From assembly GCF_003060865.1 (NCBI RefSeq), contig NZ_CP028918.1, positions 70,001 through 134,000 of the forward strand: a stretch of 64,000 bases of DNA. The letters run 5' to 3'. Made by a program: the position numbers and the translations under genes. The notes under the pieces were generated by a model. The model did no database searches and was not told the origin of the DNA. It saw only the letters and a program-made list of their open reading frames with translations. This document shows positions 50,620 to 59,283 of this stretch, piece after piece; position 1 is the stretch's first letter, and the number at the start of each line of letters is the position of its first letter. The DNA is from Gemmobacter aquarius (GTDB lineage Bacteria; Pseudomonadota; Alphaproteobacteria; Rhodobacterales; Rhodobacteraceae).

Positions 50620-51663
50620 TCACGGTGACGGCGCAGCACCCTGTCCGGCAATCGGCTTCGGGGTCGGGCCTACGTTCGTCATGAAACGGGGCGCCATGCC
50701 GTAGGCTTGGCGAAAGCATTTGGCAAAGGCGTTCGCGCTGCTGAACCCGCAGGCATAGGCGACCTCTTGCACCGAAAGGTCCGTTTCGGTCAGCAAAGCC
50801 CGCGACCGTTCCAGCCTCAGTTGCCGCAGATAACGCTTGGGCGAGGTCCCGACATAGCGCAGGAACATGCGTTCGATATGTCGGCGCGAGATGCCAAGAC
50901 TTTCCGCCAGATCGGACAGATCGATCTCGGCTTCGATATCCGTTTCGAACTTGCGTATGACCGCGACGAGCACCGGATTTCGCACCCCGAGCGTCGAAGA
51001 AAGCGACAGCCGCTGCTGCAGGTTTGCGGGGCGCTGCTGGCCATGCAGGCACATTTTCAGAACTGCGTCGCCAAGGCGGGCACCGTGCCGACGTGCGACG
51101 ATTTCGCAAAACAGATCGGTCGCGGCGGCGCCGCCCGCACAGGTCAGGATCCGGTCATCGATGCAGTAAAGCTGTTCAAGCGGGGTAAGCCGCGGAAAGG
51201 TCGCGGCAAAAGGCGGAAGGTTTTCCCAATGCAGGGTGAACTTCCGCCCTTGCAACAGCCCCGCCTTGGCCAAGGCATAGGCCCCCGTGCAAAGACCGCC
51301 AACCGTCCGGCCGCCCCGCCATTGCGCGCGCAGCCAATCGGCCACAGGGCGCGACGTGGATTTTTCCGGCTCGACCCCGCCGCAGACGAAGACCATCTCG
51401 CGCGGTTTCGTTTCTCCGATCGGAGCATCGACGGTCACCGACATTCCGTTCGAACATGTGACCGGCGCTCCGTCCTCCGACAGGATCGTCCATTCGAACA
51501 GGGCGCGGCCAGCCAGTTGATTGGCGATACGCAAGGGTTCGATGGCGGAAGAAAAAGCGATCAGGCTGAAATTGTGCAAAAGCACGAATGCCACAGGAAC
51601 GGGTTGGTCGATGCTGGGCACCGGCACATGCGCGACACCTTTGGCGACGAAATTGGCGGTCAT
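50620..51663 (-). CDS. GlxA-type AraC-family transcriptional regulator (DJ-1/PfpI plus AraC HTH)
   Basis: 347 residues. The N-terminal DJ-1/PfpI-like domain has PVAFVLLHNFSLIAFSSAIEPLRIAN and GGLCTGAYALAKAGLLQGRKFTLHWE. The C-terminal AraC domain has two HTHs (ISRRHIERMFLRYVGTSPKRYLRQLRLERSR and LSVQEVAYACGFSSANAFAKCFRQAYGMAP). This architecture includes GbdR-like regulators of glycine betaine, carnitine and creatine catabolism in pseudomonads. It follows the creatinase gene by 70 nt in the same direction, so it likely regulates creatine or creatinine genes. A 270-bp gap after it (50349-50619) holds no convincing gene. Confidence 0.88.
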   Translation of the reverse strand: MTANFVAKGVAHVPVPSIDQPVPVAFVLLHNFSLIAFSSAIEPLRIANQLAGRALFEWTILSEDGAPVTCSNGMSVTVDAPIGETKPREMVFVCGGVEPEKSTSRPVADWLRAQWRGGRTVGGLCTGAYALAKAGLLQGRKFTLHWENLPPFAATFPRLTPLEQLYCIDDRILTCAGGAAATDLFCEIVARRHGARLGDAVLKMCLHGQQRPANLQQRLSLSSTLGVRNPVLVAVIRKFETDIEAEIDLSDLAESLGISRRHIERMFLRYVGTSPKRYLRQLRLERSRALLTETDLSVQEVAYACGFSSANAFAKCFRQAYGMAPRFMTNVGPTPKPIAGQGAAPSP

Positions 51664-51732
51664 GTCGATGTTCCTGCGCGGGAGGTCACAAAGGGTTTGC
51701 CGCAGCGCCGGAACGCTGCGGCAAGGGTGGTG

Positions 51733-52965
51733 TTACTGCGCGGCCTTGCGCTTGCCTTTGACGATCAGGTGCTCGGGTCCGTAGGGGAAGCCGGTGATGT
51801 TGCGGTTGCCCTTGTCGGTGATCACCAGGATGTCATGCTCGCGGTAGCCGCCCGCGCCCGCCATATGGTCCGGAATGGTGATCATCGGCTCCATCGACAC
51901 CACCATTCCGGGCTCCAGAACCGTGTCGCAATCCTCGCGCAGCTCAAGCCCCGCCTCGCGGCCGTAGTAGTGGCACAGCACGCCGAACGAATGGCCATAG
52001 CCGAACGAGCGGTATTGCAGCAGGTTCTCGGCCGCATACATCTCGTTCAATTCCTTGGCGATATCGCTGCACTTGTTGCCCGGAACCAGCAGCTCCTTGC
52101 CCTTGTCATGGACCTTGCAGTTGAAGTCCCACAGCCGGATATGCTCGTCGCTCGCGTGTTCCGCAAACAGCGTGCGCTCCAGCGCCACGTAGTATCCGGC
52201 CACCATCGGGAAGCAGTTGAGCGACAGGATATCGCCCGCCTCGATCTTGCGGCTGGTCACCGGGTTATGCGCGCCGTCGGTGTTGATGCCCGACTGGAAC
52301 CACGTCCAGGTGTCCAGAAGCTCGCCATGCGGCCAGATGCGGGCGATCTCGCGGACCATGGTGGCGGTGGAATGCAGCGCGACCTCGTGCTCGGGGGCGC
52401 CGACCGCGATGGCTTCCACCACGGCGCCGCCGCCGATATCGGCGATGCGGGTCATCTTTTCGATATGGGCGATTTCCTCGGCCGATTTGATCATCCGCAG
52501 CTTCATCGAATGGCCTGCGATGTCGACGAATTCCACGCCGGGGAATTCGGACTTGAGCAGGTTCAGCGTGTCGATGGTGATGTGGTCGAACTCGATCCCC
52601 AGCCGCTTGACGCCGCCGGTCAACTGGCGGATCGCGTGGAAATAGTTGTCCTTTTGCCAGTCGGTATAGGTGACATTCTTGCCACCAAACGTCCGCCGCC
52701 ACGGCTGCCCGCCGTCAATGCCCGCAGAAATCGACGTGGCGACCGAATGGTCCACCAGAAACCCGTAGCGCCGCCCGAACTGGCAGAACATGAAATCCGA
52801 GTAGTAGTTGATGCAATGGTAGCTGGTGAACAGCGCGGCATCGATGCCTTCCCTGGCCATCACACCCCGGATCGCATCCAGACGCCGCTGCATCTCGGTC
52901 GCCGAAAACGTGGGCGCAACGGGCGTGCCGTTGCCGACATAGTTCTGAAGTCTCTCGCGTTGCAT
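51733..52965 (-). CDS. Creatinase (creatine amidinohydrolase)
   Basis: 410 residues from ATG 52965 (AAGGA upstream), matching the usual creatinase length. The pita-bread M24 fold includes ALFTSYHCINYYSDFMFCQFGR (44-65), IDGGQPWRRTFGGKNVTYTDWQKDNY (83-108), MDTW-like LLDTWTWFQSGINTDGAHNPVT with catalytic H233 (H232 in Pseudomonas creatinase), LSLNCFPMVAGYYVALERTLF and FGYGHSFGVLCHYYGREAGLELRED. It hydrolyses creatine to sarcosine and urea without metal. It lies in the transporter operon. Near-collinear similarity to known creatinases makes the call firm. Confidence 0.95.
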   Translation of the reverse strand: MQRERLQNYVGNGTPVAPTFSATEMQRRLDAIRGVMAREGIDAALFTSYHCINYYSDFMFCQFGRRYGFLVDHSVATSISAGIDGGQPWRRTFGGKNVTYTDWQKDNYFHAIRQLTGGVKRLGIEFDHITIDTLNLLKSEFPGVEFVDIAGHSMKLRMIKSAEEIAHIEKMTRIADIGGGAVVEAIAVGAPEHEVALHSTATMVREIARIWPHGELLDTWTWFQSGINTDGAHNPVTSRKIEAGDILSLNCFPMVAGYYVALERTLFAEHASDEHIRLWDFNCKVHDKGKELLVPGNKCSDIAKELNEMYAAENLLQYRSFGYGHSFGVLCHYYGREAGLELREDCDTVLEPGMVVSMEPMITIPDHMAGAGGYREHDILVITDKGNRNITGFPYGPEHLIVKGKRKAAQ

Positions 52966-53085
52966 GGGTAAAATCCTTCTTTGCTTGCGTGTTTCGGGTG
53001 GTGTCCCCTCCAACGGGCAGCAGGTTTCAGGGCCGGTAAAAACCGGCCTGATGCCTTGCGGTCCGCTTCGGGTAAGTCTGGCCCG

Positions 53086-53325
53086 CTAGCGCGGGCGGTG
53101 GGTCGGGCTTGCCACGTGGCCGAGCCATCGGCCAAAGCTGGCAAGAAGATCGGTCAGTCGGTCGAAGCGTACTCCTTCGATCTGGTGTCGGGTCAGCCCG
53201 CCGCAGGGCAGGACGGGATGGATCAAGTCTGCATCCAGACCGCGCTGCAAGGCTGCGGCGCTGAACCGGCCCGATCCCAGACGGGACAGGCATATTTCGC
53301 GCGCGGCGGCTTCGGCTTCGGTCAC
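53086..53325 (-). CDS. Small conserved-position ORF in the creatinine operon, unknown function
   Basis: 79 residues with GTG start at 53325. AGGAG sits 8 nt before the GTG, inside the last codons of the ATPase gene, and the start lies 4 nt after the ATPase stop. This supports real translation. Sequence begins MTEAEAAAREICLSRLGSG (first residue encoded by GTG) and has HQIEGVRFDRLTDLLASFGRWL, an amphipathic helical look without signal peptide or membrane segment. I do not recognise a family. A role in the creatine/creatinine pathway is inferred from position only. Confidence 0.55.
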   Translation of the reverse strand: MTEAEAAAREICLSRLGSGRFSAAALQRGLDADLIHPVLPCGGLTRHQIEGVRFDRLTDLLASFGRWLGHVASPTHRPR

Positions 53326-53328
53326 GGC

Positions 53329-54423
53329 TTAGGCTCCTGCGACCAGATGGCCGTCGGCGGGCGACCAATGGGCGAAAAGTTCCTGCCCGATGTCGAGCGG
53401 CAGGCCAGCCAATTCGTCATGGCTTTTCTGGACTCGGATTTCCTGGCCCTTGCCGGTTTCGAGATAGACCGTTGCGGTGGCCCCCACGAATTCCTCGCCG
53501 ATCACGCGCACCGGCAGGACGTTGGTCTGACCTGCGGGGCGGGTGACGCTGAGGTGGGTTTTGGTGTCCAAGACCGTAATGGTTGCGGTTTCGCCCGCGC
53601 GTGGCGGGGCGGCAAGTTGGCCGGTCAGCGTCAGCGGGCCATCTGGCGTTTCGACCTCGATCGCACTGGTCGTGGCCTTCAATACCTTGCCCGAGAAGAT
53701 GTTGGACGATCCGAGGAAATCGGCCACGAAGCGGGTGCGCGGGGCGCCGTAGATTTCCTGCGGGGTGCCGATCTGTTCGATCACGCCGCGCGACATGATC
53801 ACCACGCGGTCAGCCATCGAAAAGGCTTCCGACTGGCTGTGCGTGACATAGACGAAGGTGATGCCCGTCTCGCGTTGCAGGTTCTTCAACACCGATTGCA
53901 TCCGCACCTTGAGCGCGGCGTCGAGCGCCGAAAGCGGCTCGTCGAGCAGCAGGATTTCGGGTTCCACCACCAGTGACCGCGCCAATGCAACGCGCTGGCG
54001 CTGACCGCCGGAAAGCTGGGCGATGTTGCGGTCGGCAAATTCCATGATCTGCATCCGGTCAAGCCATTGTTCGGCGCGGCGGCGGCGTTCGGCCTTGCCC
54101 ACGCCGCGCATCTTCAAGGCGAATTCCACGTTTTCGCGGACGTTCAGGAACGGAAACAGCGCAAGGCTTTGCCAAACCATCGGCGTGTCGCGCTGCCATG
54201 TGGGCAGGTGGTTGATAGGCTTGCCAGACAGGCGGATGGTGCCTTCGGTCGGGGCTTCCAGCCCTGCCAGCATCCGCAGCGTCGTGGTCTTGCCGCAGCC
54301 CGATGACCCCATGATCGCAAGGAACTCGCCCTTTTTGATCTCGAAATCCATTTTCTGCACGGCCACGAACGTGCCGAAACTTTTGACGACACCTTCAAAC
54401 GAGACGAGCGTATCGCGTTGCAT
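53329..54423 (-). CDS. ABC importer ATP-binding protein, polyamine/PotA type (creatinine or creatine uptake)
   Basis: 364 residues. ATPase domain with Walker A GSSGCGKTT (38-46), signature LSGGQRQRVALARS, Walker B ILLLDEPLSALDA and switch YVTHSQSEAF. The C-terminal TOBE_2-type regulatory domain follows (IEVETPDGPLTLTGQL, VRVIGEEFVGATATVYLETG). It energises the two permeases encoded upstream. PotA-type importers move putrescine, spermidine and other cationic nitrogen compounds. Flanking by creatinase and creatininase suggests creatine or creatinine as ligand. Confidence 0.9.
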   Translation of the reverse strand: MQRDTLVSFEGVVKSFGTFVAVQKMDFEIKKGEFLAIMGSSGCGKTTTLRMLAGLEAPTEGTIRLSGKPINHLPTWQRDTPMVWQSLALFPFLNVRENVEFALKMRGVGKAERRRRAEQWLDRMQIMEFADRNIAQLSGGQRQRVALARSLVVEPEILLLDEPLSALDAALKVRMQSVLKNLQRETGITFVYVTHSQSEAFSMADRVVIMSRGVIEQIGTPQEIYGAPRTRFVADFLGSSNIFSGKVLKATTSAIEVETPDGPLTLTGQLAAPPRAGETATITVLDTKTHLSVTRPAGQTNVLPVRVIGEEFVGATATVYLETGKGQEIRVQKSHDELAGLPLDIGQELFAHWSPADGHLVAGA

Positions 54424-54426
54424 GAC

Positions 54427-55248
54427 TTACTCCTTGTCGTCTGTCACGGGCGTCACGCGCCCCGACAGCAGGATTTGGGCGAGGATCACCAGCGTCATCG
54501 AGATGACGAAGACGAAGGTGCCGATGGCGTTGATGCGGGGGCTGACCTGACCTTGCAGGAAGCCCAGAACCTTGACCGGAAGCGTCTCGTTCAGGCCCGA
54601 TACGAACCATGCGATGGCGAATTCGTCGAAGGAAACGGCCATGGTGATGAACAGCGCGCCAAAGATCGCGGGTTTGGTGAAGGGCACGATCACATGCCGC
54701 ATGGTCGCCCATTCCGACGCGCCGAGGTTCCACGCGGCGGGTTCCAGCGCCGGGTCCATCTGGGAAAGACGCAGCCGGATGATCGCCATGGCAAAGGGCG
54801 CGCAGATCACCACATGGGCGATAACCACCGAAAGTGCCTGCCCCGACAGGTTCACGCGGCTCAGGAAGGCCAGCATGGCAAGGCCCATGATGATGACGGG
54901 GATCGTCGGCGGCAACAGTGCGAGCGCCATGTAGATCTGCTTGCCGAAGAAGTTGTAGCGGTAGTCGGTATAGGCGGCACCAAAGCCGAGAAGCGTCGAG
55001 ACACAGCCCACGACCAGCCCGATCACCAGCGTGTTGCCCATCCCCTCCCAGACCAGCGGGTCGGTCGCCACGGCCTTGTACCATTCCAGCGAGAACTGCC
55101 CGAGCGGGATCGACGGAAAGCGGTCCGAATTGAAGGAAAAGACGAAACTTGCCGCAATGGGCGCAAAGATGAACAGGTAGGCGAGCACGAGGTAGACGCG
55201 AAGCGACCAGTCGACTGCGCGGCTGCGGTTGATGGATTCAGCACTCAT
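54427..55248 (-). CDS. ABC importer permease, PotC type
   Basis: 273 residues from ATG 55248, overlapping the upstream permease stop by 4 nt (ATGA). Six hydrophobic segments, with VYLVLAYLFIFAPIAASFVFSFN at the start and the EAA coupling loop ALEPAAWNLGASEWATMRHVIVPFTKPAI. It pairs with the PotB-type permease to form the inner-membrane channel. The gene ends 3 nt before the ATPase gene. Confidence 0.9.
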   Translation of the reverse strand: MSAESINRSRAVDWSLRVYLVLAYLFIFAPIAASFVFSFNSDRFPSIPLGQFSLEWYKAVATDPLVWEGMGNTLVIGLVVGCVSTLLGFGAAYTDYRYNFFGKQIYMALALLPPTIPVIIMGLAMLAFLSRVNLSGQALSVVIAHVVICAPFAMAIIRLRLSQMDPALEPAAWNLGASEWATMRHVIVPFTKPAIFGALFITMAVSFDEFAIAWFVSGLNETLPVKVLGFLQGQVSPRINAIGTFVFVISMTLVILAQILLSGRVTPVTDDKE

Positions 55249-56102
55249 TTCCGCGCCCCCTTGGCTTGTCCGGCATAGGCGAAGCGCACCGCGACGAAGG
55301 CCACCGCCAGAAGCGTACCGATCATCGTCAGCGCGATCACCGCCGCGCGGGGCCATTGCTGGCCGGATTTGGTGGTGTCTGTGATCAGGATCGACAGGGT
55401 CGTGGGATCGCCCCCGCCCAGATAGACGGGGCTTACGAAATCACCGAATGTCAGGATGAAGCAAAACAGCGCCGCGATGACAAGGCCTGTGCGGGCCGAG
55501 GGGATGACCACCTCGAACACGGTGCGAAGACGGCCGCAACGCATGTTATGGGCGGCCTCGATCAGGTTGCGGTCGATGAACACCAGACTGAAAAGCTGCA
55601 GCAGGATAACGAGCGGCAGCGACAGGGTCATGTAACCAACCATCGTCGCGCCCGGCGTGTTCAGCATGGCATAGGGACCAAGGCCGATCTGGCCCAAAAG
55701 CACATTCACGATGCCTGCGTCCGACAGGAAGATCTGCCACGAATAGACCCGCACGAGGTAGCTGGTGAAGAACGGGATCACCATCAGGAACACGGCCCAG
55801 CGCCGCGCCCGGTCAGACAGTTTGAAGGCGATGGCGTAAGAGCAGGGAAAGGCAAGGAGCGAGGCCAGAACCGAAGCCGATGCAGCCAGCGCAAAGGTGA
55901 TGCCGTAAGCCTGCCAGAACACCGGCTTGCCATACATCGTGACCCAGTTCACCGGATCGAAGTCTGGCCGCATGGTGAAATTCTTCACCGTCCAGAAGCT
56001 GAGCGCCACCAGAAACACCAAAGGGGCGACGAAGAACAGCACCTGCCAAACCAGAAGCGGCAAGGAGAAGGTCAGTCCGTAAATGGATATCGCGCGTCGC
56101 AT
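55245..56102 (-). CDS. ABC importer permease, PotB type
   Basis: 285 residues from ATG 56102 (MRRAISIYGLTFSLPLLVWQVLFFVAPL). The open frame extends far upstream but those codons overlap the binding-protein gene in the wrong frame. It shows six hydrophobic segments, VMVIPFF-type PFFTSYLVRVYSWQIFLSD, characteristic of PotB, and the EAA loop LIEAAHNMRCGRLRTVFEVVIPSARTGLV. A GC hairpin (56139-56154) separates it from the binding-protein gene. Confidence 0.9.
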   Translation of the reverse strand: MRRAISIYGLTFSLPLLVWQVLFFVAPLVFLVALSFWTVKNFTMRPDFDPVNWVTMYGKPVFWQAYGITFALAASASVLASLLAFPCSYAIAFKLSDRARRWAVFLMVIPFFTSYLVRVYSWQIFLSDAGIVNVLLGQIGLGPYAMLNTPGATMVGYMTLSLPLVILLQLFSLVFIDRNLIEAAHNMRCGRLRTVFEVVIPSARTGLVIAALFCFILTFGDFVSPVYLGGGDPTTLSILITDTTKSGQQWPRAAVIALTMIGTLLAVAFVAVRFAYAGQAKGARK

Positions 56103-56138
56103 TTTGCGCTGCACTCCGACAGGGGTAAGGAAAGGGCC

Positions 56139-56154
56139 GGCGGGTCTCCCCGCC
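56139..56154 (-). promoter_or_regulatory. Intercistronic hairpin after the binding-protein gene of the creatinine importer
   Basis: GGCGGG (56139-56144) / CCCGCC (56149-56154) with a TCTC loop, extended by a bulged outer GGC/GCC pairing. It lies 14 nt after the binding-protein stop on the minus strand, in the same relative position as the hairpin in the sugar importer operon, and probably boosts binding-protein expression. Confidence 0.6.
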
Positions 56155-56167
56155 AGCCCCCGCGCCC

Positions 56168-57295
56168 TCAGGCGCCTTTGTATTCCGACCAGAAATCGTT
56201 CCAGGTCTCGAGGTCTTGCTGGATCGGCCACTGGCGGTATTGGATGCGGCCTGCGCGGATCATGTCCATCGCGTTGCCGGCGTCCTTGGTCATGCCCTGA
56301 CGCTTGGCTTCGGCCGGGTTTTCCGCCTGCAACACCTCCCAGCCCTTGGCGTTCGGCACGATCGCGGGGTAAGCCGCCATTTGCGCCGATTTCGCCTGAC
56401 CCTTGGCGCTGGTGATGTACTGGATCCACTTCTTGGCCAGATCGGCCTTGGCCGACCCTTTGCCGATCGAGAAGCATTCGGACCATTGCAGGCCGCCCTG
56501 TTCCGGGATCACGGATTTCACTTTGGCGCCGTTCTTTTCCAGCACGCCGGTGATCCAGTCGCCGATGCCTGCGAATGCAAGCATCTGGCCGTCGTTCAGC
56601 GACGAGAAGGTTCCGCCGTAATCGAAGAAGCCGCCGATCTGCGGGCGCAGGGTCAGGGTCTTGGCCTTCACCGCCTCCCATGCCGCTTCGTCGATGTCAT
56701 AGGGAATCTTGTTGCCGGTCAGCAGGCTCATCTGGCCAAGGTTGGGCAAGTGCCAGTCGAAATGGCCGACCTTGCCGGTCAGCTTTGGATCCCAGAACAC
56801 GTCATAGCTCGAGGCCTCGGCCTCGGTCAGAGCGTCGGTGTTGTAGGCCACGCCCAGAAAGCCGAAACGGGTGACCAGCGAGAACAGCTTGCCATCCTGC
56901 CAGTTGCCGGGGAATTGCTGGAATTCGGGGAAGTAATCGTCCAGCGCGTAATCTTCGGGGGCGAGTTCCTCGACATATCCCGCAGCGTTCAGCGCCTGCA
57001 CGTATTCGGCATCCGACAGGATCACGTCAAAGGTGCCAGCGGGCGATTGCGAGATCAGGCCCAGCATGTTGTCGCCGCCGGTATAGTATTTCGGCACGAA
57101 TTTGACGTTATTCTCGGCCTCGAACTCGGCAACGATGTCGGGCTCGGCATGGCCATACCATGCCAGCATGGTCAACTCGGTCGGGTCGCTTGCGAAAGCG
57201 CGCCGCGAGAGCATTGGGGTCGCAAGCACTGCTGCGGTCGTCGTCAGGAAGCTTCGGCGGTTCATAAACTGCGCCGGTGTCCGGGGCTGTGTCAT
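56168..57295 (-). CDS. Periplasmic binding protein, PotD/PotF type
   Basis: 375 residues from ATG 57295, preceded on the minus strand by AGGA; an internal ATG at 57265 (MNRRSFL) is an alternative. The NRRSFLTTTAAVLATPML segment is a twin-arginine signal peptide, with cleavage near AFA. The mature protein is a type II extracellular solute-binding protein: LTMLAWYGHAEPDIVAEFEAENNVKFVPKYYTGGDNML and GAKVKSVIPEQGGLQWSECFSIGKG. The ligand is inferred to be creatinine or creatine from the gene neighbourhood. First gene of the importer-creatinase operon. Confidence 0.88.
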   Translation of the reverse strand: MTQPRTPAQFMNRRSFLTTTAAVLATPMLSRRAFASDPTELTMLAWYGHAEPDIVAEFEAENNVKFVPKYYTGGDNMLGLISQSPAGTFDVILSDAEYVQALNAAGYVEELAPEDYALDDYFPEFQQFPGNWQDGKLFSLVTRFGFLGVAYNTDALTEAEASSYDVFWDPKLTGKVGHFDWHLPNLGQMSLLTGNKIPYDIDEAAWEAVKAKTLTLRPQIGGFFDYGGTFSSLNDGQMLAFAGIGDWITGVLEKNGAKVKSVIPEQGGLQWSECFSIGKGSAKADLAKKWIQYITSAKGQAKSAQMAAYPAIVPNAKGWEVLQAENPAEAKRQGMTKDAGNAMDMIRAGRIQYRQWPIQQDLETWNDFWSEYKGA

Positions 57296-57404
57296 GGGTT
57301 TCTGTCCTGTTGGGTTCGGTTTCTTATTGACCGGACGTTATGGGACAGGGATTAGCATGTTAAATCCATAATCGAAATTTATCCATTTGCCCCCTTTATA
57401 ACAG

Positions 57405-58301
57405 TCATCCCGGTGTGACCTTGGTCACGCCCGAACCGACGCTTTCCAGACTTGCGACCAGTTCGCTGACCAGATGCAGCCCTGCCGCTGTCAGGCGGGG
57501 GTGTTTGTAGAACAGGCCGATCCGCAACTGTTCAAGCCTCGGAAATCCTTCGTCTTCGGCCAGTTCGCGCATGCCGGGCAAAAGCGTGGCCTTGGTCAGC
57601 GCCGTGATGCACAGGCCGTTCTGCACGGCGTTTTGCAGGCCCGAAATGCCCGGTCCCGTATAGACGACCCGCCAGCGCCGCGCCGCGCCGTCCAGCGCGT
57701 CGACCATGCGCGAACGATAGTCGCAACCTTCCAGATGCGCGCCCAAAGGCACCGGGCGCGCCGGGTCCGGCACATAAGAATCGGCCGCCGCCCAGATTGG
57801 CTGCTCGACCCATGACCGCGACAGGTAGGGCATGCGCGGGCTGTTCATGGTAGCGATGATCAGGTCCAATTCCTCGGCCCGCAGCATCTTGTGCAACTCG
57901 CGGCTCAGGTCGCAGTGGATTTCCAGATCGACCTGCGGGTTGTCATGCAAGAAGCGGGTCAGGGTGTTTTGCAGGAAGGCGACCGCATAATCGGTGGGCA
58001 GGCCGATCCGCAGCACACCGGAGCGATCGGTGCGGTGGAAATAGCTGACAGCCTCGTCATTGGTACGGACCATCTCGCGCGCATAACTCAGCAGAGCCTC
58101 GCCCGCCGGAGTGGGAAGAATATTGCGCCCGTCCTGCATCAGAAGCTGGGCTTTAACCAGTTCCTCCAGACGCCCGATCTGAAGCGAGATCGCAGGCTGG
58201 CTGCGCCCCAGCGCCGCCCCCGCCTTGGAGTGTCCGCCCAGTTCGACGACCGTGATAAACGTCCGCAAAAGGTCGGTCGGGAGATTGACCAGCGCTGCCA
58301 T
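57405..58301 (-). CDS. LysR-family transcriptional regulator of the creatinine island
   Basis: 298 residues. Winged HTH MAALVNLPTDLLRTFITVVELGGHSKAGAALGRSQPAISLQIGRLEELV, unusually with GGHSKAGAAL where GSFTxAA is typical. The effector domain has LRIGLPTDYAVAFLQNTLTRFLHDNPQVDLEIHCD. It lies between the importer operon (same direction, about 110 nt upstream of it) and the divergent creatininase gene, well placed to control both. The intergenic region to creatininase holds a small dyad, CCAAA-tgcg-TTTGG (58345-58358). Confidence 0.87.
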   Translation of the reverse strand: MAALVNLPTDLLRTFITVVELGGHSKAGAALGRSQPAISLQIGRLEELVKAQLLMQDGRNILPTPAGEALLSYAREMVRTNDEAVSYFHRTDRSGVLRIGLPTDYAVAFLQNTLTRFLHDNPQVDLEIHCDLSRELHKMLRAEELDLIIATMNSPRMPYLSRSWVEQPIWAAADSYVPDPARPVPLGAHLEGCDYRSRMVDALDGAARRWRVVYTGPGISGLQNAVQNGLCITALTKATLLPGMRELAEDEGFPRLEQLRIGLFYKHPRLTAAGLHLVSELVASLESVGSGVTKVTPG

Positions 58302-58402
58302 TCGGATTTGCCATCATAATGAAGCCATAAGGACTATATATTTTCCAAATGCGTTTGGCGCAACGAATATGACGGAGACCACTTTCAACCCGTCGAGGAC
58401 CC

Positions 58403-59224
58403 ATGCCCCTGTCATCAGCCTTTGCCTCGGAACTTACCTGGCCCGACTATGATGCCGCCGTGCGCGACGGCACGACCCCGATCCTGATCCCCATCGGGTC
58501 GATGGAACAGCACGGCCACCATATGCCGCTTCATGTCGATGTGCTTCTGCCCACCGAATTTGCCCGCCGCGTGGCACTGGCCGTCGGCGGTCTGGTCGCC
58601 CCGCCTTTCACCTATGGCTACAAGTCGCACCAGAAATCGGGCGGCGGAAACCATTTCAGCGGCACGACCAGCCTTGACGGGGCCACCCTCGTCGCCGCGC
58701 TAAGGGATGTGGTCAAGGAATTTGCCCGCCACGGCGTCCGCAAGGTCTGTCTGGTCAACGGCCACTTCGAAAATTCGTGGTTCATCATCGAAGCGATCGA
58801 TCTTGCGCTGCGCGAGTTGCGCTGGGACGGGATTACGGACCTCAAGGTGATCGTGCTGTCCTACTGGGATTTCGTCGACCCCGAGGCCATCGCAAAGCTG
58901 TATCCGAACGGATTTCCGGGCTGGGATATCGAACATGGCGGCGTGCTGGAAACGTCTCTGATGCTCGCGCTCTATCCTGATCTGGTGCAGCTTGATCGCG
59001 CGATCGATGTCGCCCCCGCAACGTTCCCGCCCTACGACGTCTACCCGGTCAAACCGGAATGGACCCCCTGTTCCGGCACGCTTTCGTCACCGAAGGAGGC
59101 CAGCGTCGAAAAGGGGCATATCCTGCTCGACGTCTGCACCAAGGGCATCACCGCGGCGCTGCAGGCGGAATTCGGACTTGGGCGCCATGCCACGACAACG
59201 CCAGACCTTGCGAAAGCGTCCTGA
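58403..59224 (+). CDS. Creatininase (creatinine amidohydrolase)
   Basis: 273 residues with gaggaccc before ATG 58403. Metal-binding segment IGSMEQHGHHMPLHVDVLLPTEFA gives ligands E35, H37 and D46, matching E34/H36/D45 of Pseudomonas creatininase. YGYKSHQKSGGGNHFSGTTSLDGATL, LVNGHFENSWFIIEAIDLALRELR and SYWDFV with GWDIEHGGVLETSLMLALYPDLV follow as in the known enzyme. It opens creatinine to creatine, feeding creatinase. It is transcribed alone, divergent from the LysR gene, and ends at a strong terminator. Confidence 0.96.
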   Translation: MPLSSAFASELTWPDYDAAVRDGTTPILIPIGSMEQHGHHMPLHVDVLLPTEFARRVALAVGGLVAPPFTYGYKSHQKSGGGNHFSGTTSLDGATLVAALRDVVKEFARHGVRKVCLVNGHFENSWFIIEAIDLALRELRWDGITDLKVIVLSYWDFVDPEAIAKLYPNGFPGWDIEHGGVLETSLMLALYPDLVQLDRAIDVAPATFPPYDVYPVKPEWTPCSGTLSSPKEASVEKGHILLDVCTKGITAALQAEFGLGRHATTTPDLAKAS

Positions 59225-59249
59225 GCGCGACCTTGAAACCTCCCCGCTC

Positions 59250-59274
59250 GGGGCCCTTCGGGGCCCCTTTTTTT
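59250..59274 (+). terminator. Terminator between creatininase and the second creatinase-like gene
   Basis: GGGGCCC (59250-59256), TTCG tetraloop, GGGCCCC (59261-59267) and seven T (59268-59274), 26 nt after the creatininase stop. The T-run is on the plus-strand side, so it ends the creatininase message. Confidence 0.93.
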
Positions 59275-59283
59275 ATCGGATCG

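Noticed and set aside
50707..52971. Plus-strand open frame of 754 codons
   Set aside because: Antisense to the GlxA regulator and creatinase genes, which are certain. The translation shows only composition bias.
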